A stretch of 64,000 nt of DNA from Bacteroidota bacterium (lineage in GTDB: Bacteria; Bacteroidota; Bacteroidia; Chitinophagales; Saprospiraceae): contig CAUJDW010000007.1 of NCBI GenBank assembly GCA_963169455.1, forward strand, positions 100,334-164,333, in the 5' to 3' direction. The notes under the pieces are model-generated. The model searched no databases and had not been told where the DNA came from. It worked only from the letters and a program-made list of their open reading frames with translations. A program made the position numbers and the translations under genes. Positions 1 to 7,642 of this stretch are shown piece after piece. Every line of letters starts with the position of its first letter. The stretch's first letter is position 1.

Positions 1-3000
1 TAATAGGAGGCTTGCCCTGCGGCGGTAGCCTGTATCCGCAAAGGAGCTAAAGCGCTGTGCGGGCCCTGGCTCCACTGAAGGCGGCCGGGGCCGAGGTATG
101 GGCGCAGGTACTGCTCCACTTCTTCAAAAAAAGCAGCCGGCTGAGGAAAGGGTTCAGCAGGATTGGCCCAGGCCGGAAGCTGTTTTTTAAGCCGGTGCAC
201 CGAGCTCCAGTCACCCATGGCTGAAGCGCGCACGGCCAGGAAATAAGCCCCCAGCAGGCAGGAGGCCTTATCCTCCGGGCGATGCGCCAGGCTATGGAGG
301 GTATCCGGCGGAAGGGAATTGACTATAAAAACCTGTTTATCCGCCCGGCTCATCAGCAGAAGCAGTTGTGCCAGCCCCCCTGCTTCGGAAAGCCTCCGAA
401 GGTGCCCGGTGACGCCCCCCTGCAGGCCGATGGCGCCGAAAGTGCCCGATGTGATCAGGATATCGAAATGCAGCCCGGCCAATTCCTCCAGCTGCAGCAC
501 GGCCAGCCCGTTGCGCTCCAGTTGCTGGATCACTTCCACGCCGGTGGTCCGGCGCTGCTTGATGTCCAACAGATACGAGGAGATCAGGTCGCGCTGGCCT
601 TTGGTGAAACAGGCAATGCCAACGGAGGGGAAAGTACGCTGGGGCGTCTTTTCGATCCTGTTCAGCAACCCGATGATATGGAGTGCTTCGTCGTTATTGG
701 TTTCGGTTTGTTCGTCATACAGCCCATCCACCTGCTCAAAGCTGGCGCGGGCAGGGCCATCGGGCTGCAGGGCCGGGAATCCTTCCTGCTGCAGCAGATG
801 CACCGGGAACAGCTGGTGCGGGTGGTGCAGGCTGAAACGCCCGGCGCCGGCCGATTCCAGCCATGCATACAAGGCGGGTTCGGAGCCGCCCCCAATGCCC
901 GGAGCAGGGCCGAAAAAGGCCGTTTTGCGGCCCAGCCCCATCAGCATTCCGGCTTCCTCGGGGAGAAGCCCGGCGGCTTCATCCACCAGCACCCAGTCGA
1001 ACAGGGGCCCGGAGCCTGAAAAAAGCGCTCCGGCCAGATGCGGCGTCACCAGCATGGCGGGCATGGCCTGGATAACACCGGCGGCGCCGGCGGAAAAGAG
1101 CGAACGCCAGTCCTGAAACGCCTCCGCCGGCTTTTTGCCGGCCAGCCACTGGGCTGCCTCCCGCCCGCTTCGGCGCATCAGGCGCAGGGCTTCCTCGCGG
1201 CGGGCCTGCCAGTCCTGAAGCAGGCGGGGCACGATCATTTCGCCCATCTGCCCATAGGCCTGGTCGATTTTAGCCAGGGCGCCTTCTTCCGGCGGCAATA
1301 CAGCTTCATAATGCTGGCGCAGGCAATTGTCCAGGAACCAGCTGTCGAAGGCCGCCTGCCAGTCCTGTGGGCGCAGCTTGATCAGCGCCCTGACCAGCCG
1401 GCGGGCATGCTCGGGGAGCTGCAGCCAGTTGTGCTGCCAGTCGTAAAAATCGTCGAAATCCGAGAGCGAACGCCGGCTTATTTCCAGTTGCTCGATCAAC
1501 TCGTCCAGCAAGCGTTGCTGGCGGGGAATGGTGAGCATCTTATTGTGCACGGGCAGGTGGTACAGCCCACTTTCATTGAATTGTTCCAGCAAGCCCTCCA
1601 GCCCGCTTTCCAATTCGCTGAGCTGGCCGCTGAAGTTCAGCACCGGCAGGGTCGTTTTGGGGCTTAGGCGTTGCGCCTCTTCCTGTATCGCATCCCGCAA
1701 CCCGCTATACCAGCTTTGAAGGGCGAGCCCGAAAGCGGCCAGCGTTTCCTTCGCCTGCCTGATATCCGTACCGCCCCCGGCATCGGCGAAGGGAAAGTCG
1801 AAACCGGGGTTCAGCCCGAAATCGGTGCGCAGCCGGTTGTAGGCGGCAGCGAATTGCTGCCGGGCCAAAAACATCTCCTTGTATTTTCCGGAAAATGCCG
1901 ACCGGAAGCGCAAAGCCCCCGTGCCAGCCCTTTCGAATGCAGGGCCGAAGCGGCCCAGGTTTTCGGACAGCTCATCCTGCAATTGCGACAGCCGGCGCGC
2001 CAGGCCCTGGTAATATTGTTCGTAATGTCCGGCGAGCAGGTCGGAATAAGTGTTTATCCGGTTGACGTACCAGTGCTGGAGCCCCTGAGCTCTTTCCAGC
2101 AGGGCTTCGGTTTTTTCCTGCACGAATTCGAGCGCTTCCTTTTTTTCCATGCGCAGGAAAATGCCGGGATGCAGGTTGTTGAGGGGGCTGCGCAGAGTCC
2201 CCGATTTGTCGAACAGGCGCTGGCAGGATGCGATGGCGCTGCTCATCTCCTCATACCCGGCTTCGGTAAACTGATAATCCTGTGCATTGAGCTGAGTGGC
2301 CAATACTTCTTTCCCCTCCCTGCGGATGCTCTTCAGATACCTGCCGGCAACGGCCGTCCAGCTTTCGGCGCCGAAAGCCGGTTTTCGGGAGGCGTGGTAG
2401 CCGGCGTCCAGCTTTTCCTTCATCCGCTCCAGGCGTTTGGCCAGAATGCGGTATTCTTCTCCTATGGGTTCGGGGCCTGCATCTTTGGAATTGGCCGAAG
2501 CCCTGAGTATTTCAAGGAAGAGCCCCATGTCGAGATTGACGTCCCGGAGCAGAAAGGAAAGTTTGCCAAGCCCCAGCTGCTCCAGTTTTTGCTGGATTTG
2601 CCGCAGGGCGCCCGCCTGCGGGGCAACAACCAGGCACCGGAACCCGTTCGACAGGCCGTTGATCAGCAGGCTGATAGCCAGGTGGGTCTTTCCGGAACCC
2701 GCAGGCCCGGTGATGAGGCAATGTTTATTTTGCCGGAACAGGGCCGCGGCGCTGGCCTGAAAGGGGCCGAGCGGCAGCAGCCCGAAAGCGTGGAGTTCGG
2801 GTGGTGTTTCCTCCCCGCCATCGGGGGGGGCTGGTTCGGCGAAGAGGTGCTGGTGCGGAGGAAAGGACCCCAGCGCTCCCGCCCAGACGATGCGGCCCCT
2901 GACTCCCGACAGGTTGATCTCCTGAACCGAAGGAATAGCCGATAGCGCAATCTGCCCGCCGCCTGTGTCCAGGCCAAGGATGTCGTGGAGCTTTTCCGCC

Positions 3001-3536
3001 AACTCAACAAGCGCATTGGCCGAAGGAGAACCCTTGCTGCACGCATCGGCCAGGCTTTCTGATAAGTCCGCTCCGAAAGCCTGCCGCCAGTAACGGGCCA
3101 GAAAATGGTTGTAAACCGCCTGTTGGAAAGGGCGGCGCGAAATGGCCCAGCCGTCGCCCGGCTTGGCGCCGGGTTCGATGGCCAAACTCCATATAATAAG
3201 AGGCGCAACAATGGCCTCGCCGTCGCCGTCAATGGCAACGTACAAAGGAAACCCCAGCCCAAAGGGGTGGGTCCCGCGGGTGCGTTCAAAGGCCCTGGAC
3301 TCAAAATAGATGGCCTGCAGCCTCCGGCCCTGCTCAAAGGAGGGCCTGGCCGTTATCTGAAATGGCAAACCGCCAAGCAGTTTTTCCACCAGCGAGAAAG
3401 CGAAATCTCCTTCCAGCGCGGAAATATCGGCCCGCTGCTGATCCAGGGGCAGCGCATTGCGGTATATCTTCCACTTTTCTTCCTGCCAAAGGCCGGGCAG
3501 TCTGTCTTCCAGTCGGCTATCCATCTGAGGATGCAT
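1..3536 (-). CDS. UPF1-like SF1 helicase/ATPase, C-terminus at or past window edge
   Basis: The minus-strand frame is open from an ATG at 3536 to the window edge, at least 1178 residues. A second in-frame ATG lies at 3524. A Walker A GPAGSGKT is at residues 277-284 (2685-2708) and a Walker B WVLVDEAAG has its Asp at residue 852 (983). After that come an ETNNDEA stretch, a motif-IV-like GIACFTKGQRDLI and a motif-VI-like LSEAGG...MSRADKQ. This order matches UPF1/DNA2-type superfamily 1 helicases, which move along or unwind nucleic acid with ATP. About 570 residues separate the Walker motifs, far more than usual, and they look helical and charged. The expected GDxxQ motif III reads FFGPAPGIGG, so helicase activity is uncertain. 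The last visible bases (1-2) would begin a TAx codon, so the stop may lie exactly at the edge. The plus-strand frames across this region are shadows. Confidence 0.85.
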   Translation of the reverse strand, partial: MHPQMDSRLEDRLPGLWQEEKWKIYRNALPLDQQRADISALEGDFAFSLVEKLLGGLPFQITARPSFEQGRRLQAIYFESRAFERTRGTHPFGLGFPLYVAIDGDGEAIVAPLIIWSLAIEPGAKPGDGWAISRRPFQQAVYNHFLARYWRQAFGADLSESLADACSKGSPSANALVELAEKLHDILGLDTGGGQIALSAIPSVQEINLSGVRGRIVWAGALGSFPPHQHLFAEPAPPDGGEETPPELHAFGLLPLGPFQASAAALFRQNKHCLITGPAGSGKTHLAISLLINGLSNGFRCLVVAPQAGALRQIQQKLEQLGLGKLSFLLRDVNLDMGLFLEILRASANSKDAGPEPIGEEYRILAKRLERMKEKLDAGYHASRKPAFGAESWTAVAGRYLKSIRREGKEVLATQLNAQDYQFTEAGYEEMSSAIASCQRLFDKSGTLRSPLNNLHPGIFLRMEKKEALEFVQEKTEALLERAQGLQHWYVNRINTYSDLLAGHYEQYYQGLARRLSQLQDELSENLGRFGPAFERAGTGALRFRSAFSGKYKEMFLARQQFAAAYNRLRTDFGLNPGFDFPFADAGGGTDIRQAKETLAAFGLALQSWYSGLRDAIQEEAQRLSPKTTLPVLNFSGQLSELESGLEGLLEQFNESGLYHLPVHNKMLTIPRQQRLLDELIEQLEISRRSLSDFDDFYDWQHNWLQLPEHARRLVRALIKLRPQDWQAAFDSWFLDNCLRQHYEAVLPPEEGALAKIDQAYGQMGEMIVPRLLQDWQARREEALRLMRRSGREAAQWLAGKKPAEAFQDWRSLFSAGAAGVIQAMPAMLVTPHLAGALFSGSGPLFDWVLVDEAAGLLPEEAGMLMGLGRKTAFFGPAPGIGGGSEPALYAWLESAGAGRFSLHHPHQLFPVHLLQQEGFPALQPDGPARASFEQVDGLYDEQTETNNDEALHIIGLLNRIEKTPQRTFPSVGIACFTKGQRDLISSYLLDIKQRRTTGVEVIQQLERNGLAVLQLEELAGLHFDILITSGTFGAIGLQGGVTGHLRRLSEAGGLAQLLLLMSRADKQVFIVNSLPPDTLHSLAHRPEDKASCLLGAYFLAVRASAMGDWSSVHRLKKQLPAWANPAEPFPQPAAFFEEVEQYLRPYLGPGRLQWSQGPHSALAPLRIQATAAGQASY

Positions 3537-3553
3537 TGTTTTTTCGGTTATGG

Positions 3554-3681
3554 TAAGTAGTTGGACACATTTAGCAGGACAATATAACAATCCAACAATA
3601 TGCCCCTAGCCCCAGGAACAAGGCTATTGACGCCGTATTTCCGAAGCAGTATGAGTTACAATAAATGTGCCCAACTACTTA
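3554..3681. repeat. Inverted-repeat element with 20 bp termini (MITE-like)
   Basis: The left end 3554-3573 reads TAAGTAGTTGGACACATTTA. The right end 3662-3681 is its reverse complement with one mismatch. Inside the left end is a short run of the octamer CAATATAA (3580-3588). The same left end, with its octamer, recurs at 63903. No clear target-site duplication is visible outside the termini and no transposase lies inside. It could be a small non-autonomous mobile element or a structured RNA or terminator palindrome. Confidence 0.6.
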
Positions 3682-3961
3682 AACTGCTCAAATATACCAA
3701 TTCCTCCTGCAAATTAACTGTTACGGGCTTTTTATACCCACCGGCAGTTGGTTTTGTGTACAATCCGGCGCTGCATGCAGGTTCGGCTCCATGCGGGTAC
3801 CTAAAAAGCCATTTGGCCCTCCCCGGGCAGCCGGCCCCTGCACTGCGTTCAACAAAGCGGGCAGCCCGGAATGACAAATGTCAGAGCAGGGTCAAAAAAG
3901 GCGGTTTAACTTTGAAAAGTATCAGAAAAATTCGCACTTTACTTAATGAAAATCAACACCT

Positions 3962-3969
3962 TAAGTTTG
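3962..3969 (+). promoter_or_regulatory. Candidate -7 box TAAGTTTG
   Basis: Exact match to Bacteroidota TAnnTTTG, 60 nt before the AraC-type regulator. A second exact match, TAACTTTG, lies at 3907-3914. I cannot tell which is used, and no strong -33 element is visible for either. Confidence 0.35.
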
Positions 3970-4028
3970 TTTAACCTTTTTGGGCAAACTGAGGCGAATC
4001 GCTAAACAAAACAGAAAGTTTTTTCAAT

Positions 4029-4775
4029 ATGGCCCCGAACATCGCAGTCATACTCACCGACGCCAGCCGCCGGATATTGTGGGTGAATGAAGATTTTACC
4101 ACCATCACCGGTTATACGCTTACGGAAGTGATCGGCAGGAAACCCGGCAGTTTACTTCAGGGGCCGGGAACGGAGCCGGAAGCTGTAAGCCGCATCCGGA
4201 AAGGGCTGGAGAACCAGGCTCCGCTCAAGGACGAGATCACCAATTACCGGAAAAATGGCGAAGCCTACTGCTGCAAACTGGTCATCCATCCGGTTTTTGG
4301 CGAGAACCAGGAATTGTCCAACTTCATCGCCTTCGAAATTGACGGGGATCAAACCGACGATTCGGACATCCCGCTTATGCAGCTGAACGGGAAATACAGT
4401 TCCAGCAGCCTCAAGGGGGTGGAAGAGATCAAGTTGTTCTTCCGGCTAAAAACCCTTTTGAACAAGGAAAAGCTATTCCTCGACCCGAACCTGTCCCTGA
4501 AGGAAGTGGCCGACCGGCTCCACACCAACACCAAATATCTCTCGCAGGTGGTCAACCACCATGCCGGTATGAACTTTCAGCAGTTCATCAACAAATACCG
4601 CGTCAGGGAAGCCCAGGAAAAGATTGCGAGCGATGATTTCGCCAACCTGACCCTGTTCGGGATCGCGCTGCAATGCGGGTTCAAAAACAAATCGACTTTT
4701 TACAAGGTATTCAAGGAGGTCACCGGCCTGACGCCCAAAGAATACCTCCGGAATGCGCCTGAGCCTGCAGCCTGA
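4029..4775 (+). CDS. PAS domain + AraC-type HTH transcriptional regulator
   Basis: The protein is 248 residues. Residues 1-105 form a PAS domain (TDASRRILWVNEDFTTITGY, then IGRKPGSLLQGPGT, then YRKNGEAYCCKL). Residues 140-245 form an AraC-type double helix-turn-helix (LSLKEVADRLHTNTKYLSQV and FGIALQCGFKNKSTFYKVFK). It is probably a cytoplasmic DNA-binding regulator responding to a small ligand or redox state. LOV photoreceptors have a flavin-binding Cys in the GRNCRFLQ motif. Here that position is not Cys (GRKPGSLLQ), so a blue-light role is unlikely. An in-frame stop at 3990 with no intervening ATG supports the start. No kinase or obvious target operon is adjacent, so its regulon is unknown. 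Confidence 0.88.
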   Translation: MAPNIAVILTDASRRILWVNEDFTTITGYTLTEVIGRKPGSLLQGPGTEPEAVSRIRKGLENQAPLKDEITNYRKNGEAYCCKLVIHPVFGENQELSNFIAFEIDGDQTDDSDIPLMQLNGKYSSSSLKGVEEIKLFFRLKTLLNKEKLFLDPNLSLKEVADRLHTNTKYLSQVVNHHAGMNFQQFINKYRVREAQEKIASDDFANLTLFGIALQCGFKNKSTFYKVFKEVTGLTPKEYLRNAPEPAA

Positions 4776-4903
4776 GAAGCCTGTCGCGGCGGGGCTGTCC
4801 GAATTCGTGAATACAGACACTAAAAGGGCGCTGCGAGTTGGTATTGCCGAAAATTACCGGCAATTTACGCTCATGGACAATGTGTTCCTGCAAAACCATT
4901 AAC

Positions 4904-5104
4904 ATGAGCAGTGGCATCAGAGAATTGCTGGGCTTTCAGTTCTGGGTCGACAATGCAAAAAGCAGGCCCCTGGAAGCATTGCTGCAACAAAAAATCGACG
5001 TCCCCAGAGACCGCGCCGCCATCCTCCGCGAACTGGAGGAAGAAAGCCGTGCCAAAGGCCCGGGCAGCCCGGAAAGTTACCGCCCGGGGCGCCGCCGCGG
5101 CTAA
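4904..5104 (+). CDS. Small hypothetical protein (66 aa)
   Basis: The reading frame starts MSSGIRELLGFQFWVD and contains a charged, helix-prone middle (DRAAILRELEEESRAK) and a basic Gly/Pro-rich end. No family is recognised. An in-frame upstream start at 4838 would give 88 residues, but the added part looks non-coding. It lies between the AraC regulator and a convergent lipoprotein gene. An overlapping frame (4911-5114) is less protein-like. Treat it as possible rather than established. Confidence 0.35.
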   Translation: MSSGIRELLGFQFWVDNAKSRPLEALLQQKIDVPRDRAAILRELEEESRAKGPGSPESYRPGRRRG

Positions 5105-5134
5105 ACCCGCCTAAACCGCCTGCACCCCCTGCCT

Positions 5135-5734
5135 TTATTGGGCCTGCTCGCCTTCCACAATACCACCGGAGACCTTTTCCCCGTCGCGGTACTCGTATTC
5201 GAGCGTGATTTTGCCTTCTTCATTGAAGAAGCGGTACATGCCGTGCTGCTTGCCGTTTTTGTAATTCACTTCCTTCTGGATTTTGCCGTTGCGGGAATCG
5301 TATTCGAAATACCCGCCGTCGAGCTCGCCCGCTTTATAATGGGCTTCGATTTCAGGGCGGCCGAAGCTGTACTTGCCCCAGGGGCCGTCCAGCTTGTTGT
5401 TTTTATAGGTGGCCCGCAGGGTAAGCTGGCCGCGTTCGTTGAACTCCATGTAGGGCCCGTTGTATGCCCCGCCCGAAAAACTGGCGGCTTTTGCGGGAAA
5501 AGGCGTGCCTGCATGGTAAGTGATCCACAGGCCCTCCTGCAGGCCGTTATGCAACATCCCCTCTTCCTGCAGATAACCGTTTTCCCCCATCTTTACGGCT
5601 CTTTTATACACGCTGCCGGGAATGTCTTCCAGCTGAAAGCCGGTGGTGTCGAAGGCGCCGGCTGAAGGAGCGCCTGCCTGTTTGCAGGAAAAAAGGAAAA
5701 GCGGAAGGCTGATGATTGCGATCAAACGTATCAT
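5135..5734 (-). CDS. MORN/YwqK-type repeat lipoprotein
   Basis: The protein is 199 residues from the ATG at 5734, with a lipoprotein signal MIRLIAIISLPLFLFSCK whose Cys is the predicted lipidated residue. The mature part carries repeated beta-hairpin units of the MORN_2 type, for example GLQEGLWITYHAG, YNGPYMEFNERGQL, LDGPWGKYSFG, LDGGYFEYDSRNG and QHGMYRFFNEEGK. Such proteins are probably outer-membrane or periplasmic, and their role is unknown; the YwqK antitoxin label often attached to the family is not a functional assignment here. An in-frame ATG at 5767 would extend the N-terminus by 11 residues. The -7 box at 5784-5791 lies too close to that start, which favours 5734. Confidence 0.8.
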   Translation of the reverse strand: MIRLIAIISLPLFLFSCKQAGAPSAGAFDTTGFQLEDIPGSVYKRAVKMGENGYLQEEGMLHNGLQEGLWITYHAGTPFPAKAASFSGGAYNGPYMEFNERGQLTLRATYKNNKLDGPWGKYSFGRPEIEAHYKAGELDGGYFEYDSRNGKIQKEVNYKNGKQHGMYRFFNEEGKITLEYEYRDGEKVSGGIVEGEQAQ

Positions 5735-5783
5735 GGTATCCGGGATTTTGGTTAAAAAATCTTTCATGGCCCTATCGGCCGGG

Positions 5784-5791
5784 CAAAATTA
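5784..5791 (-). promoter_or_regulatory. Candidate -7 box TAATTTTG for the MORN lipoprotein
   Basis: Reverse-strand exact match to TAnnTTTG, 50 nt before the preferred start at 5734. Confidence 0.4.
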
Positions 5792-5879
5792 CTGGTTTTG
5801 GAGCTGTTTCCAAACCCCGGCGGCATCAAATAGCGCCCGGCTAACCGGCCTGAAATTTTCAGAAATTCAGACAATGTTT

Positions 5880-5887
5880 TAATTTTG
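5880..5887 (+). promoter_or_regulatory. Candidate -7 box TAATTTTG for gldA operon
   Basis: Exact TAnnTTTG match 46 nt before the gldA ATG. It overlaps the TTG that would open the longer reading frame, which argues against that frame being translated from there. Confidence 0.45.
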
Positions 5888-5932
5888 GCCCCTGGAAATT
5901 TTAAGGTACAAAGCCCAACCGAAGGCCCAACC

Positions 5933-6856
5933 ATGGATATAAAGATTCAGAACCTGAGCAAAAGCTACGGCGCCCAGAAGGCGGTTGACCACATCTCTTT
6001 CGAGGTCAGAACAGGTGAGATACTGGGTTTTCTCGGCCCCAACGGGGCGGGAAAGACCACTACGATGAAGATGATCACCGGTTACCTGGAAAGGGACGGG
6101 GGCGAAATCCTCATCGGCGGCCAGCCGGCCAACGAGCCCCACATGAAAAAACACATCGGCTACCTGCCGGAGCACAACCCGCTCTACACGGATATGCCGG
6201 TCATCGATTACCTGGAGTTCTGCGCAGCCCTGCAGGGCGTGCCCAGAACGGAAACCGCCGGGCGCGTCCGGGAAATGGTCCGGGTTTGCGGTCTGGACGT
6301 GGAAAAGCACAAGCGCATCCGCGAACTCTCCAAAGGGTACCGCCAGCGCGTCGGGCTGGCCCAGGCCATGATCCACGACCCGCAGGTGCTCGTCCTCGAC
6401 GAGCCGACCACCGGGCTGGACCCCAACCAGATCGTGGAGATCCGGGAACTGATCCGCAAACTGGGCAAGGAAAAAACGGTGATCCTCAGCACCCACATCC
6501 TGCCGGAAGTAGAAGCCACCTGCGACCGCATCCTGATCATCAACCGCGGCAGTATCGTCGCCGACGGCACAGCCGAGGTGTTGCGCAAACAGGCCCAGGG
6601 GCAGCAGGTGCTGCGCGTCCGCATCAGCGGAGCGGAAACCGGAGCCATTGCCGAAGGCCTGCGGGAACTGCCCTCCATCGCCTCCGTCGATATCCTCGAC
6701 CCCGGCCAGCAAAGGTTCGAATTGCAAAGCCTGCCGGAACAGCTGTCCAACCAGGCCGTCTTTGAACTCTGCGTGCGCCGCAAATGGGTGCTCATGGAAA
6801 TGATCCCCTTCGAAACCAGGCTGGAGGATATTTTCAGAGACCTGACCCTGAAGTGA
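5933..6856 (+). CDS. gldA: ABC transporter ATP-binding protein, GldA type
   Basis: The protein is 307 residues from ATG 5933. Walker A GPNGAGKTT is at residues 35-43. The signature LSKGYRQRVGLAQAM and Walker B VLVLDEPTTGLDP follow. The C-terminal ~80 residues form the accessory domain usual for ABC-2 type exporters. It should energise the membrane protein encoded next (GldF) at the inner face of the cytoplasmic membrane. In Flavobacteria, GldA, GldF and GldG are needed for gliding. In other bacteria the same set is present without gliding, so the role here is inferred from family and order. First gene of a four-gene same-strand run. Confidence 0.92.
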   Translation: MDIKIQNLSKSYGAQKAVDHISFEVRTGEILGFLGPNGAGKTTTMKMITGYLERDGGEILIGGQPANEPHMKKHIGYLPEHNPLYTDMPVIDYLEFCAALQGVPRTETAGRVREMVRVCGLDVEKHKRIRELSKGYRQRVGLAQAMIHDPQVLVLDEPTTGLDPNQIVEIRELIRKLGKEKTVILSTHILPEVEATCDRILIINRGSIVADGTAEVLRKQAQGQQVLRVRISGAETGAIAEGLRELPSIASVDILDPGQQRFELQSLPEQLSNQAVFELCVRRKWVLMEMIPFETRLEDIFRDLTLK

Positions 6857-6904
6857 TCCGCCTGAACGGTGGAATTCCGGATGATCTAAAAAAAGGTTAT
6901 ACTC

Positions 6905-7636
6905 ATGAATCCGATTTGGGTTATTGCCAAAAAAGAGCTCGGCTCGTTTTTCGATTCGTTGATCGCTTACGTCATTCTCGTGGCCTTCCTGGGGCTCAGC
7001 GGCTTATTCACCTGGGACCCGCTGGAACTCATCGGGCGGAGCGACATTTTTTTCCGCAAACAGGCCGACCTCCAGGCTTTCTTCGGCATCGCTTACTGGA
7101 CCCTGTTCTTTTTCGTGCCGGCCCTGACCATGCGGCAGATCGCCGAAGAGCGCAAGACGGGCACCATCGAACTGCTGCTGACGAAGGACGTATCCGACCG
7201 CCAGCTCATCATCGGCAAGTTTATGGCCTGCTTTATGATGGTCTGTATCGCACTGGCCTTCACCCTGCCCTACTACATCACGGTAGCCCGGCTGGGTGAC
7301 ATCGACCACGGCGCCACCCTGAGCGGTTATCTGGGGCTGCTGCTTATGAGCGCGGCTTACATCAGCATCGGGCTCTTCGCCAGCAGCGTGACCAGCAACC
7401 AGATCGTCGCCTTTCTGCTGGCCATCCTCATCGGCGTGCTGTTCCACATCCTTTTTGAGGTAATGGCCGGCAACGGGCAGGGCTGGTTCAGCAAGCTGCT
7501 GGAAAACATGAGCCTGCGCTACCACTTCGATTCCATCCAGCGCGGCGTCATCGACACCAAGGATCTCGTTTATTTCGCCTCCATCATCGTGCTGGGGCTG
7601 GGGCTGTCAGAATTGATCATCTCGAAAAGAAGCTAA
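6905..7636 (+). CDS. gldF: Gliding-type ABC transporter permease GldF
   Basis: The protein is 243 residues with about six hydrophobic segments (near residues 20-40, 55-75, 105-130, 140-160, 165-190 and 220-240) and no signal peptide. The N-terminal IAKKELGSFFDS and the cytosolic loop RQIAEERKTGTIELLLTKDV are typical of ABC-2 permeases of the GldF group. It lies 48 bp after gldA and 6 bp before gldG, consistent with one operon. It forms the membrane channel partner of GldA. Confidence 0.92.
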   Translation: MNPIWVIAKKELGSFFDSLIAYVILVAFLGLSGLFTWDPLELIGRSDIFFRKQADLQAFFGIAYWTLFFFVPALTMRQIAEERKTGTIELLLTKDVSDRQLIIGKFMACFMMVCIALAFTLPYYITVARLGDIDHGATLSGYLGLLLMSAAYISIGLFASSVTSNQIVAFLLAILIGVLFHILFEVMAGNGQGWFSKLLENMSLRYHFDSIQRGVIDTKDLVYFASIIVLGLGLSELIISKRS

Positions 7637-7642
7637 GAAACG

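Larger units (their letters stand above)
3537..4028. other. 492 bp non-coding region between helicase and AraC regulator
   Basis: No convincing gene is present. The region holds a 128 bp element bounded by 20 bp inverted repeats (3554-3681) and, closer to the downstream gene, two matches to the Bacteroidota -7 box. Short open frames here have no recognisable product and are low in information. Confidence 0.6.

Noticed and set aside
282..2945. Several long plus-strand open frames (up to 424 codons)
   Set aside because: They are antisense to the minus-strand helicase, whose frame shows Walker and other helicase motifs. The plus frames show no domain and have the biased composition expected from a GC-rich complement.
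4029..4340. LOV blue-light photoreceptor
   Set aside because: The PAS domain lacks the flavin-reactive Cys (GRKPGSLLQ instead of GRNCRFLQ).
5879..6727. 282-codon minus-strand frame
   Set aside because: Antisense to gldA, which has complete ABC motifs.
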